Shown here: positions 24,685 through 33,288 of the stretch, in pieces | Layout of the letters: every line of letters begins with the position of its first letter | Position numbering within the stretch: the first letter of the stretch is position 1 | Source: Bacillota bacterium | GTDB taxonomy: Bacteria > Bacillota > Sulfobacillia > JAJZIM01 | Direction: 5' to 3' | Length of the DNA stretch: 43,191 bases | NCBI GenBank assembly: GCA_021810565.1 | Contig: JAJZIM010000021.1 | Span: forward strand, 1-43,191 | Notes under the pieces: model-generated | Told to the model about the DNA's origin: nothing | Seen by the model: the letters and a program-made list of their open reading frames with translations, nothing else | Databases searched by the model: none | Translations under genes and position numbers: made by a program

Positions 24685-25494
24685 ACCCGATGGAAGGGGC
24701 ATCCGAACACGCGCACAGCCCCTCCTGGTCCTTGCGCGCGACCGTCTCGAGCCGCAACTGCCGTAGGTGTCGTGCGCCCCCTTGATCTGTTCCCGGTTGC
24801 CGCCGGTTAGCACGTTGGGGATTATCTCCTGGGCGTCGCCTCCGACGTCCGGGGTCTGCGGCAGATGGTTGCGGAACAGATGGCGGATCAGATCCGGCAG
24901 GGGCTTTCCGCCACCGGCGGAAGTATCCGTTCCTTGGGCACGTTTTGCACCGGGGCGGCCCCCCGGACCGGCGAACCGCCCCGCCCTCCGCACCTCACCG
25001 TCGGCCGCCGCAAAGGGATGCTTGCCGCTAGCCGTCCTCCCCCAGCTCCTCCGGCGCGCGACCCCGGGGCGATGGGCGAACGGCTTGGGCCGCCAGGTAT
25101 GTCCCGGCTACGGTGAGGACCCCGCCCGCCAGGTCGGCGGCGGACCTGTGCTCACCGCGAAAGAGGGTTGGCAACCGCTCGCGACTTTATTGAAAAGCGG
25201 TACCAATATATTTGTGGCATTTATCGGCAGCTTGTGCTTCCTTCGTGCCGAGCGGGCGACGAGCACACCTTTATCTTAGACTTATCCTCCAGTAATATCA
25301 AGTAATGTCTAATTTTTTGCGTGCAGTTTCTACCCCCTCCCAACACTAGGTGCAGGCGGCGGCGGGCAAGGCGTGAGTTGACCCAAGAGCTGCTCGGCCG
25401 GCGCGTGGGGACCACCCCCCGACCGTGGCGCAGCCGGCCCCATGGGGCGGTTTCCCCGGACAGGCCGGGCTGCAGGTGCATGCCTCCCGCGGGC
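24685..25494. other. Gene-poor spacer between vapBC and the Ehr operon
   Basis: No gene could be supported on either strand; the open frames are short, lack ribosome binding sites and show no family motifs. Composition is mixed, with an AT-rich patch at about 25170-25330. Within it TTAGAC at 25276-25281 pairs with GTCTAA at 25307-25312, followed by six T residues at 25313-25318. This resembles a weak intrinsic terminator on the plus strand, but there is no plus-strand gene upstream for it to serve. No clear terminator was found for the minus-strand operon that ends at 25495. Confidence 0.4.
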
Positions 25495-26892
25495 TCAGCC
25501 GGCCAGGCGCGCCCCCTGGCGCAAGAGTTCCAGCAGGGAGGTGGGCAGGTGCAGGCTCAGAGCCAAGAGCGCCGCCGCGGCGAGAAGGGCGCCGGCGTAG
25601 GGCCAGGGGCCGGCCCTGCGGCGGCGAGGTGCCCCGGGACCGAAGACCAGGCGCGTCAGGCGATGTATCAGGCCCACGAACACCAGGAGCAGCACGGCCA
25701 ATAGCGCCGCCGCCAGCGCGGGCGAGGCGGCGAAGGCGGCCGCCAGGATGCCCAGTTCCCCCAGGAAGTTGCCGAAGGGAGGGCTGCCCGCAGCGGCGAA
25801 GCCGGCCAAGAGCAGCACCGCGGCCGCCACGGGGGAGCGGCCCAGGGCGCCCGCGAGGGCGGACAGATCCCGGGAGCCGCCCTCCTCCGTGATCAGGCCG
25901 GCGGACAAAAAGAGACTGCCCTTGGCCAGGGAGTGATAAAGCATCTGCGCCAGGGCGGCCCCGGCACCCAATAGCCCGCCCAAGCCCAGGCCGAAGACGA
26001 TGACGCCCATGTTCTCCAAGGTGGAGTAGGCCAAAAGGCGCTTCAGGTCCCGGCTGACCAAGAGCATCAGCGCCCCGGCCCCGGCCGAGGCCAGCCCCGC
26101 GGCCAGGAGCAGGTCGCCGCTGAAGGCGCCCAGCACGGGTCGCGCCAGCAGCAGATAGCGCAAAAGGGCATACACCGCCAGGTTGAGCTCCGCCCCGGAC
26201 AGCAGGGCGGAGACCGGCGCGGGAGCCTCGCTGTGGGCGTCGGGCAGCCAGGGATGCAGTGGGAAGAGGCCGATCTTGGCCCCGAAGCCGACCAAGGCCA
26301 GCAGGAAGGCGGCGGCCAACAGGTCGGGCCGCATGGTGGGAGCCTGGCGCAAAAGCGCCGACCAGTCGGGATCCGCGACGGGAGCGGCCCCCAGCAAAAA
26401 ACCCAGGGCGAGCAGGGAGACCAGGCTGCCGGCACCGGTGAGCAGCACGAACTTCCAGGCGGCCTCCACCGAGGAGCGGGTGCCGGCGTGGTCCACCAGC
26501 AGCACGCCGGAGACGGTGGTCAGCTCCAAGGCCACCCACAGGAAGATCAGGTTTCCCGCCACGGCCACGGCCGCCATGGCGGTCAGAAAAGCCGGGAAAA
26601 GGGCGTAGAACGCCCGGTCCCGAGGCTGGGGATCGCTTCGCCAAACTGCGGTGGCGGCGGCAGCGCCCAGGATCCCCACCGGGAGCAGGAACAGGGCCGA
26701 CAGGGCGTCCAGCTGGAAGAAGCCCGCTGCCTGCGTTCCCAGGGTGGCCACCCGCAGGGCTGCGGCGATGGTCGTCCCCAGCAGCACCCAGCTAGCGGCG
26801 AGGCAGATCCAGCGTCCCCAGCGGGGACCGCCGGCCCCGGCAAGGAAGACGCCGACCAGCGGCGGGCCCAGGAGAGCGGCGATCCAGATCAT
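25495..26892 (-). CDS. hyfF: Hydrogenase-4 subunit F-like antiporter subunit (HyfF/NuoN-like)
   Basis: 465 residues, from the ATG at 26892 with GAAAGGAG upstream; last gene of the operon. It is a multi-spanning membrane protein of the MrpD/NuoL-M-N family thought to carry protons or sodium. Key polar membrane residues are kept: Glu in WVALELTTVSG (near 120), Lys in GFGAKIGLFPLHPWLP (near 195), His in WLPDAHSEAPAPVSALLSG (near 210), and Lys in YHSLAKGSLFL (near 310). The strict PDAHSEAP motif shows that this copy is the conserved one; the next gene upstream is a diverged paralogue. About 14 transmembrane segments are likely. Confidence 0.85.
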   Translation of the reverse strand: MIWIAALLGPPLVGVFLAGAGGPRWGRWICLAASWVLLGTTIAAALRVATLGTQAAGFFQLDALSALFLLPVGILGAAAATAVWRSDPQPRDRAFYALFPAFLTAMAAVAVAGNLIFLWVALELTTVSGVLLVDHAGTRSSVEAAWKFVLLTGAGSLVSLLALGFLLGAAPVADPDWSALLRQAPTMRPDLLAAAFLLALVGFGAKIGLFPLHPWLPDAHSEAPAPVSALLSGAELNLAVYALLRYLLLARPVLGAFSGDLLLAAGLASAGAGALMLLVSRDLKRLLAYSTLENMGVIVFGLGLGGLLGAGAALAQMLYHSLAKGSLFLSAGLITEEGGSRDLSALAGALGRSPVAAAVLLLAGFAAAGSPPFGNFLGELGILAAAFAASPALAAALLAVLLLVFVGLIHRLTRLVFGPGAPRRRRAGPWPYAGALLAAAALLALSLHLPTSLLELLRQGARLAG

Positions 26893-26923
26893 GTACCGTT
26901 CGGCTCCTTTCGGCGCACCGGCC

Positions 26924-28270
26924 CTAGGTGAGCAGGGCGGCACCTTTTCGGATCAAGTGGTCCAGGGGGAAGGGCAGGTGCAGGCTCACCCCCAACAGCG
27001 CCACCGCGGCGGCGGCCGCCAACAGCTCCCGGCGCCGCCAGGGTCCCCAGGATCCCGACCGGGAAGCCGGGCCGAAGATCCCGGTCAGTCGGCGCAGGAA
27101 GGCGGCCAAGAGGCAGCACCAGGCGACGAGGAAGACCCCGGCCGCGGCGGGACTCGCCCTGAACAGGCCGCCGGCCACCCCCAGGTCGCCGAAGAAGCCC
27201 AGGAACGGGGGAAAGCCCAAGACGGCCAGGCCACCACCCAACAGCAGCAGAGCGCCGCGGCGCCCCGACCCAGGCGGCGGATCGGACGGCGCGGCGTCGG
27301 GGGCAGACATCGCGTCGGCGGCGAGGAAGAGCATGGGCTTGGCCAGGGCGAAACCCAGCACCAGCAGCAGTCCGCCGGCGGTGCCCCACCCGGTCCCGGA
27401 GCCGATTCCGGCCAGGGCGACGCCCATGCTCTCCATGGTGGCGTAGGCCAACAGTCCGCGCAGGTCCCGGGCACCGGACAGGAACAGTGCCCCGGCCAGG
27501 GCCGTGGCCAACCCCGTGAGCAAAAGAGCATGGGTCACCAACGGGCCCAGGCTGGGCCGCAGGAGCGAGGCGTAGCGGATCAAGGCATACAGCACCAGGT
27601 CCAACTCGGCGGCGGAGAGGAGCACGGCGCCAAGCGGGGCCTGGCGGTAGGCGGCGGGTAGCCAGGGGTGCAGCGGGAACAGGCCGAGCTTGGCCCCGAA
27701 GCCCACCAGGGCCAGGAGGAAGGCCGCCGCGGTCGGAGCGGGAGCCAGCGGGATCCGGCCCAAGACCGACCAATCGGGGCTGATCCCGCTTGCACCGGAC
27801 AGGAGGATGCCCAGGGAGAGGAGACTCACCAACCCGCCCGCGCCGATGAGCAGCACCGACTTCCAGGCCGCCTCCAAAGAGGCCGGGGTGCGGCACCGAT
27901 CCACCAACAGGGCGAAACTCAGGGCGGCCGTCTCCAGGGCGGCCCACAGGAGGACCAGGTCGTCGCTGGCGGCGGCCAGCACCAAACAGGAGAGGAGCAG
28001 GGCCGCCAGACTGCGCTCACGGCGCCCCAGATCGGCCAGGGCGGCGGCCAGCGTACCCGCCACCCCCACCGGCAGCAGGAACAGCACGGAGAGCGCGTCC
28101 AACCGCAGGGGGCCGAGGGCCGGGGGCACACCGTGCACGGCCAGGATCAGGACCCCGGCCAGGGTGCCCCCACCAGACAGAAGGAAGCCCCAACGCCCCC
28201 CTCGGCCGGGCTGCAAGGACCAGGCCAGGCCGAGGGGAGCCGGAACCAGCAAGCACAGCCACCAGAACAT
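26924..28270 (-). CDS. Second, diverged HyfF/NuoN-like antiporter subunit
   Basis: 448 residues, ATG at 28270 with AGGGGG upstream. It is clearly a paralogue of the following gene: GFGAKLGLFPLHPWLP, LLAYATMESMG and the C-terminal pattern SLHLPFPLDHL correspond segment by segment. Membrane Glu (WAALETAALS) and both Lys positions (GFGAKLG, FALAKPMLFL) are kept. The motif PDAHSEAP has become PAAYRQAP, so the conserved His and its acidic neighbour are lost. This copy may have altered ion coupling or a structural role. NuoN would be the alternative name, but the order next to HyfB-, HyfE- and HyfC-like genes favours the hydrogenase-4 family. Confidence 0.8.
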   Translation of the reverse strand: MFWWLCLLVPAPLGLAWSLQPGRGGRWGFLLSGGGTLAGVLILAVHGVPPALGPLRLDALSVLFLLPVGVAGTLAAALADLGRRERSLAALLLSCLVLAAASDDLVLLWAALETAALSFALLVDRCRTPASLEAAWKSVLLIGAGGLVSLLSLGILLSGASGISPDWSVLGRIPLAPAPTAAAFLLALVGFGAKLGLFPLHPWLPAAYRQAPLGAVLLSAAELDLVLYALIRYASLLRPSLGPLVTHALLLTGLATALAGALFLSGARDLRGLLAYATMESMGVALAGIGSGTGWGTAGGLLLVLGFALAKPMLFLAADAMSAPDAAPSDPPPGSGRRGALLLLGGGLAVLGFPPFLGFFGDLGVAGGLFRASPAAAGVFLVAWCCLLAAFLRRLTGIFGPASRSGSWGPWRRRELLAAAAAVALLGVSLHLPFPLDHLIRKGAALLT

Positions 28271-28291
28271 GACGATCGCCCCCTCTCCAGC

Positions 28292-30331
28292 TCAGCGGTA
28301 GCCGGCGGCCACCGCCAGGGCCAGCAGCACCGCCAGGAGCAGCCACGCCAGATACAGGCCCAAGGACCCCGTGTGGATCCGCTGCAGGCCGCGGGCGAGG
28401 CGCAAGACGGTCCGCGCCACGGGCCGGTAGAGGAGTTCCTCCTGCAGGGCGCGCACGTCGTAGCGGTGCCGCGCGGGGGTCCCCGCCGCCTCAGGAGGCG
28501 CCAGCTCCGAGGAGACCCCCAGCATGCCGCGCACCAGGGTGCGCACCGGACCGGCATAGCCGAAGGCGGTGTACTGGAAGAGCGCCGCCGGCGGCAGATA
28601 GCCGCCGTTCCACGCCGGCACCTCCCGGGAGCGGTACCGGCCCAGCCGGGTCAGCCGCCAGGCGAGCAGCATGCCCACTACCAGGGCCAGCCCCAGCAGG
28701 AAAGGGGCGGTGCTGGAGAAGGTGGGGGTGGGGGCCAGGACCAATCCCGGCAAGGGCAGCCAGGAGAACAGCCCGCCGCCCAAGGACCACAAAAGCTGGA
28801 ATTTATGCGGCTCGGCGAAGACGGGCGGGGCGATCCCGGCGGCCAAGGTGCCGAAGGGCACCCCGACCACGGGGGCGAAGCGGACCACCAGGGCGGTGGG
28901 GAACGCACCGGCCGCCAGGCAGGCCATGGCCAGGAGGACCAGTCCCGCAGCCATCCAACCGGAGGGCTCGCGGGCCCGCTCGGCCTGGCGGCTGCGCGGC
29001 AGGCCCAGGAAGGCCACGCCGAAAAGCTTTACGAACAGCGTCACCGCCAGGCCGGCGGTGAGCGCCAGCAAGGCGGCGGCCAGAACCAGGAGCAGGCGCA
29101 GGTCCGCGCTGGGCAGGGCGAAGGCCTGCATGAAGGACTCCAGGGTCAGCCACTCGCCGGGGAAACCGTTCAAGGGCGGCAGCCCGGCGATGGCCAGGGC
29201 GCCCAGGAAGAAGGCCGGAGCCGTCAGGGGCAGGCGCCGGGCCAGCCCGCCCAACAGATCCACCACCTGCACCCCGGTGGCCCGATCGACGCTGCCGGCG
29301 CCCAAGAACAGCAGCCCCTTGAAGAGGCCGTGGTTGAACAGGTGGATGAAGCCCGCCAGGGCGGCGAGGGCGGCCAGGGACGGCAGGTGCGCCTCGGCGA
29401 AGAGGAGGGCGGCGCCCCAGGCTGCCAGGACGATGCCCATGTTCTCCAGGGTGGAGTAGGCCAGGATCTGTTTGAGTTCCCGGGACAGCAGGGCATACAG
29501 CACCCCCAGGAGGGCGGTGACGACGCCCAGGGCCAGGATGAGTCCGCCCCACCAGGCGGGGCCGGGCCCCAACAGCAGCACCACGCTGCGCCACAGGCCG
29601 TAGAGGCCGGCCGCCACCAGCACCCCCGAGAGCAGGGCGGAGAAGTTGGCGGGGCCGGCGGGGTGGGCCCGCGGCAGCCAGATGCCCAGGGGGAACACCC
29701 CGATCTTGACCCCGAAGCCCAGCAGGAAAAGCACGAAGGCCAGATCCCGCCAGGCCGGGGCCAGGCTGCCGGACGCCGCCGCCAAGGCGGCGAAGGAGAC
29801 GGCATGGGCATGGAAGGCCAGGAGCAGGAAGGCGAGCAGCAAGAGCCCCGAGCCCACCTCGGTCATGGCCGTCATCAGGTAGGCGGCCGCCGGGGCGTCG
29901 GGATGCTCCGGCTCCAAGGTCAGGAGCAGGTAGGACAAAAGGCCCATGAGCCCCCAGGCGAACAGGAAGGAGATCAGGTCCCGGGCCAGGAAGACGGCCC
30001 CCAGGTCCAGGAACAAGAGCTGCAACGCAGCCGCGAAGGCGCGCGAGCGCCGAGGGCCGTAGGGGTTAAGGTACCCCAGGCTGTACAGGCTCACGGCCAC
30101 GCCCACCAGGGAGGTCAAAAGCAGGAACAGCCGGGACAGGGGATCGAGGCCGAAGGTGAAGTCCAGGCCCGGCAGGGGCGAGGGGGTGCGAAAGGTGGGC
30201 GACCCGGGTAGGGTCAGGGCGGCCACCGCCGCCGCGGCGAGGCCCGCCGCGCCGCTCAAGAGGCCGGCCCGCCAAAGGCCGCAGGCCGCCAAGACGGCTC
30301 CCAGGACCAGCAGGAGCACCGTCGGCGTCAT
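28292..30331 (-). CDS. hyfB: Hydrogenase-4 subunit B-like antiporter subunit (HyfB/HycC-like)
   Basis: 679 residues, close to HyfB/HycC (about 670). The start is the ATG at 30331, which overlaps the previous gene by 4 bp and has GGGGGTGA upstream. It is the large NuoL/M-like membrane subunit. Conserved polar positions are Lys in GFGVKIGVFPLGIWLPRAHP (near 210), His in RAHPAGPANFSALLSG, LKQILAYSTLENMG (near 285), and Lys in HLFNHGLFKGLLFLGAG (near 340). The hydrophilic loop near 520-545 and the C-terminal extra helix (AGYR terminus) agree with the family. It probably forms the distal ion-translocating module of the complex. Confidence 0.9.
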   Translation of the reverse strand: MTPTVLLLVLGAVLAACGLWRAGLLSGAAGLAAAAVAALTLPGSPTFRTPSPLPGLDFTFGLDPLSRLFLLLTSLVGVAVSLYSLGYLNPYGPRRSRAFAAALQLLFLDLGAVFLARDLISFLFAWGLMGLLSYLLLTLEPEHPDAPAAAYLMTAMTEVGSGLLLLAFLLLAFHAHAVSFAALAAASGSLAPAWRDLAFVLFLLGFGVKIGVFPLGIWLPRAHPAGPANFSALLSGVLVAAGLYGLWRSVVLLLGPGPAWWGGLILALGVVTALLGVLYALLSRELKQILAYSTLENMGIVLAAWGAALLFAEAHLPSLAALAALAGFIHLFNHGLFKGLLFLGAGSVDRATGVQVVDLLGGLARRLPLTAPAFFLGALAIAGLPPLNGFPGEWLTLESFMQAFALPSADLRLLLVLAAALLALTAGLAVTLFVKLFGVAFLGLPRSRQAERAREPSGWMAAGLVLLAMACLAAGAFPTALVVRFAPVVGVPFGTLAAGIAPPVFAEPHKFQLLWSLGGGLFSWLPLPGLVLAPTPTFSSTAPFLLGLALVVGMLLAWRLTRLGRYRSREVPAWNGGYLPPAALFQYTAFGYAGPVRTLVRGMLGVSSELAPPEAAGTPARHRYDVRALQEELLYRPVARTVLRLARGLQRIHTGSLGLYLAWLLLAVLLALAVAAGYR

Positions 30332-31113
30332 CGGGCCGTCACCCCCGGGAGGCGCTTTGGCCCTCGGCCCGTCGCCAGCAGCAAGGCCTCCAGCAGCGCG
30401 AGGGGGTGGGGCGGACACCCGGGGACATAGACGTCCACCGGCAGCACCTGATCCAAGGCGCCGTGGGACAGGGGGGACGGCGGGAAAGGCCCGCCGGAGG
30501 CGGCGCAGGCGCCGGCGGCCACCACCAGGCGGGGCGCGGGCAGGCTGAGGTAGGCCTGGCGCAGCGGCTCCAGCATCCCGGCGGTGACCGGGCCGGTTAC
30601 CAGCAACAAATCAGCGTGTTTGGGGGTGGGGGTGAAGGAGATACCCAGGCGCGAGCAGTCGTAGTAGGGATTGGCCAGGGCCTGGATCTCCGCCTCGCAG
30701 GCGCCGCAGGAGCCGGCGTCCACCGTGCGCACGGTTAGGGAACGGGCCAGGATCCGGTGGGGTCGGACGGACTCGGTGGGCCGGGCGGGGGTGCCGACGG
30801 TCTCCCGCAACGCGCCGCGCCGGCGCACGGCTCCGAGCGGGGTGGCGGCGAAGGATATCCGCTCTTCGGGACACACCTCCCGGCACCGACCGCAGCGCAG
30901 GCAGCGGGCGTGGTCCAGGTGGCCCCGGGGGCCGGTCCAATACACGGCCGAGACCGGGCAGACCTCCTCGCAGCGGCGGCAGCTCCCGCCGCAACTCGCC
31001 CCGGGCAAGACGCGGACGAAGCCGCGAAAGGCTCCGGTGGGCGGCAGCGGTCCCCGGGGGTAGCGGGTGGTCACGGTGCCGGTGCGCAGCACCTCGGTCA
31101 TCCAAGCCAGCAT
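30328..31113 (-). CDS. Ferredoxin-NuoB fusion subunit (HyfA/HycF + HyfI/HycG-like)
   Basis: 261 residues, ATG at 31113 with GAGGAGGG about 8 bases upstream. The N-terminal part (about 35-85) is a two-cluster ferredoxin: CRRCEEVCP and CLRCGRCREVCP each supply a [4Fe-4S] site. The C-terminal part (about 125-255) is NuoB-like, with the ligands of the terminal [4Fe-4S] cluster all present: GSCGACEAEI, GACAASGG and PGCPPHP. In E. coli hydrogenase 3 and 4 these are separate proteins; here they are joined. Its role would be to pass electrons to or from the large subunit at the membrane interface. Confidence 0.88.
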   Translation of the reverse strand: MLAWMTEVLRTGTVTTRYPRGPLPPTGAFRGFVRVLPGASCGGSCRRCEEVCPVSAVYWTGPRGHLDHARCLRCGRCREVCPEERISFAATPLGAVRRRGALRETVGTPARPTESVRPHRILARSLTVRTVDAGSCGACEAEIQALANPYYDCSRLGISFTPTPKHADLLLVTGPVTAGMLEPLRQAYLSLPAPRLVVAAGACAASGGPFPPSPLSHGALDQVLPVDVYVPGCPPHPLALLEALLLATGRGPKRLPGVTAR

Positions 31114-31132
31114 CGCTGGTCCCTCCTCGCGT

Positions 31133-32611
31133 TCAAAGGCTCACCCCGGCATAGGCCAGGCCGAAGCTGGCCGCGATCACCGGGAAGTCGGTCAGGATGT
31201 TGCCGGGGACGGCGGCGGGCAGGGCCAGGGCGTTGGGCATCGAGGCCGCGCCGACGCGGCAGGTGCCCACCCGGTCCTCCCGGGGAGCCAGCAGGTAGGC
31301 CACCTGGCCCCGCGACCCCTCCGTCAAGCCCAGGGCCAGGGGCAGTGCCGGCTCGGTGAACGGCTGCCCAGACCGAAACGGTCCTTTCAAGCGCGGCAGC
31401 GCCGCGATGATCAGGTCCGCCGCCACCGGGATCTCCTCCAGGCGTACCTGGAAGCGGGCCTGGGCGTCCCCCTGCTCCTGGCGGACCACGGGGCAGCCCA
31501 GTTCGGCGTACAGGGCGAAGGGCTGGTCCCGGCGGGTGTCGCAATCGAGCCCCGAGGCCCGGGCCACCGGCCCCCGGGCGCCCAACGCTCGGGCGCTTTC
31601 GATAGTTAGTCGTCCGGTGCCCTCCAGCCGATCCCGGTGGCTGTGGGTGGCGAGGCTCTGGCGTCCCAGGCGGGGCACCTCCCGGCGCACTCGGTCCAGG
31701 AAGGCGGTGAGCACCCGCCTACCCTCCTCCGGTAGGGGACGGGACAGCCCGCCCGGGCGGATCATGCCGCGCAGGAAGCGATGGGCCGTGAGGGCCTGGG
31801 CGGTGCGGCGGCTATCCTCCTCCAGGCGACGGAAACCGGCCTCCCCAACGGCCAAGCCGGTGGCTTGATGGAGGCGGGCCAGATCCCCCAGGTGGTTGGC
31901 GATGCGCTCCAGCTCCAGGAGCACCACCCGGGCCGCCAGGGCTCCGGTGGATGGGGTGATCCCCCAAGCCGCCTCCGCCGCCTGGGAGAAGGCCAGGGCA
32001 TGGGCCACGCTGGAGGTGCCGGAGGCCAGTTCCGCCAGGACGGCGCCCGTGTCGGGATCGACTCCCGCCAACCGCGCCTCCAGACCCCGGGTCTTCAGGT
32101 TCAGTTGGAACCACAGGTGGTGGATGTCCTCGCCCGTCACCTCGAACAGGAGGAACCCCGACTCACCCACCCAGCTGGACACCGGTCCCAGGGGCACCCG
32201 GAACACCCCCGGCCCCTCCACCGCGCTTTGGGGTGCCAGCGGCTCCAGGGGGGGCGGCAGCGGCAGGTCGCAGCCCTCCAGGGGCATGGTGTCGGGCCAG
32301 CCGCAGGGCAGCCGCCAGCAACCCGGCGTGCCGCCGCGAAACTCCCGACCGTATTGCTCCCGGAAGGCCACCTCCCAGGGCCAGGCGGCGGGGAACTCGG
32401 GACTGAGGGCCGGCAGGCCCTCGTCGGGCCAGGGGGTGGTGAAAAGCTCAGCACCGCCCTTGCGGGCCAGCGCCAAGGCCAGGGTTGGTCCGGGCAGGCC
32501 GGACAGCAAAGCGAGGTGGGCCCCAGCCGCCAACCGACGAACGGCCGCGGCGCAAAAGGCCGCAGGGTCCAGGGCGCGGGGGGCGGCGACGGATCTCGGT
32601 TGGGTGGACAA
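31133..32611 (-). CDS. Hydrogenase-like large subunit lacking nickel ligands (Ehr type)
   Basis: 492 residues from a TTG start at 32611 with GGAGG about 8 bases upstream. The N-terminal 130 residues are NuoC-like, and the rest is NuoD/HycE-like (DIHHLWFQLNLKTRGLE, LELERIANHLGDLA, ALGARGPVARASGLDCDTR). In true group 4 [NiFe] hydrogenases the first nickel motif reads RxCGxC just before SxxHAxAxCQA; here the aligned segment is LASGTSSVAHALAFSQA, with both Cys replaced by Ser. The C-terminal DPCxxC is replaced by FGLAYAG. Without these four ligands the protein cannot bind the NiFe site, so the complex is unlikely to make or use hydrogen. Confidence 0.88.
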   Translation of the reverse strand: MSTQPRSVAAPRALDPAAFCAAAVRRLAAGAHLALLSGLPGPTLALALARKGGAELFTTPWPDEGLPALSPEFPAAWPWEVAFREQYGREFRGGTPGCWRLPCGWPDTMPLEGCDLPLPPPLEPLAPQSAVEGPGVFRVPLGPVSSWVGESGFLLFEVTGEDIHHLWFQLNLKTRGLEARLAGVDPDTGAVLAELASGTSSVAHALAFSQAAEAAWGITPSTGALAARVVLLELERIANHLGDLARLHQATGLAVGEAGFRRLEEDSRRTAQALTAHRFLRGMIRPGGLSRPLPEEGRRVLTAFLDRVRREVPRLGRQSLATHSHRDRLEGTGRLTIESARALGARGPVARASGLDCDTRRDQPFALYAELGCPVVRQEQGDAQARFQVRLEEIPVAADLIIAALPRLKGPFRSGQPFTEPALPLALGLTEGSRGQVAYLLAPREDRVGTCRVGAASMPNALALPAAVPGNILTDFPVIAASFGLAYAGVSL

Positions 32612-32624
32612 GTTGATGCCTCCT

Positions 32625-33281
32625 TCAGCCGCGCAGCCGGTTCAGCCGGGACACGTCGGTGCTGCCCAAGCGCTCGTACATGCGCCGGATCAGCACGCCC
32701 AGCACCAGGGCGGCCAGCCACAGGTCCAGGAACAGCCCCAGCTCCGGCAGGAAGGGGAAATCATAGATCAGGGCGGCCACCGCGGCGATGACGCCGTTCT
32801 CGCCCAGGAAGAAGGACAGCACTTGGGGCAGCGCCTCCCGCCGGGCGCTCATGGCCGCCAGCGCGAAGAGCAGGGTGGTCACCCCCGCCACCAGCAACAG
32901 GTGCAGTCCGCCGGCCGCGGCGGGGGGCAGCAGGATGAAGGAGCAGGCCAGCAGCACGGCCGCGGTCAGCATGGCCGCGGGGGCGGAGAGGTAGGAGCCG
33001 AAGGCGGCGCGGTCCAACAGCTCGCGGTGCAGCCGGCGGCGCAAGAGCCGCGGCACCAGCCAGGCCTTGCCCAGCGCGGTGAAGGCGGCCAGGGCCAGGA
33101 GGGGCCAGCGTCCGGTGCCCACGCCCAACAGGGCCAGGATGCCGGCCAGCGCCAGGGATTGGCCGGCGTAGGCGGCGAAGATGCCGCTGGTGGTCCGGCC
33201 GACCAGTCCCGCCAGAGCGAAGGCCAACAGCAGCACGGCCGACAGGTCCAACCAGGGGAGAAAGGCTTGCAGCAAGGTCAT
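32625..33281 (-). CDS. hyfE: Hydrogenase-4 membrane subunit E-like (HyfE/NuoK-like)
   Basis: 218 residues, the usual HyfE length. It is a small membrane protein with about six to seven hydrophobic segments; the C-terminal half resembles NuoK, with a membrane acidic residue in FFLGENGVIAAVAALIYDFP. It belongs to the ion-translocating arm. The annotated ATG at 33281 lies only one base after AGAGGAG; a TTG two codons later (33275) would have the better spacing of seven bases and may be the true start. Seven bases separate it from hyfC upstream. Confidence 0.85.
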   Translation of the reverse strand: MTLLQAFLPWLDLSAVLLLAFALAGLVGRTTSGIFAAYAGQSLALAGILALLGVGTGRWPLLALAAFTALGKAWLVPRLLRRRLHRELLDRAAFGSYLSAPAAMLTAAVLLACSFILLPPAAAGGLHLLLVAGVTTLLFALAAMSARREALPQVLSFFLGENGVIAAVAALIYDFPFLPELGLFLDLWLAALVLGVLIRRMYERLGSTDVSRLNRLRG

Positions 33282-33288
33282 GCTCCTC

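Noticed and set aside
24679-25279. Degenerate transposase fragment in the spacer after vapBC
   Set aside because: One minus-strand frame (LPDLIRHLFRNHLPQTPD) has a protein-like look, but no family could be assigned and no element ends were found.
25276-25318. Terminator for the Ehr operon
   Set aside because: The hairpin with its T run is oriented for the plus strand, whereas the operon is on the minus strand; the stem is also short and AT-rich.
27668-30211. A long plus-strand open frame opposite the antiporter subunit genes
   Set aside because: Gln/Gly/Glu-rich low-complexity translation, antisense to two well-supported membrane protein genes; a composition artefact.
31133-32611. A genuine [NiFe] hydrogenase or formate hydrogenlyase large subunit
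   Set aside because: All four cysteine ligands of the NiFe site are absent, and no formate dehydrogenase gene is in the operon.
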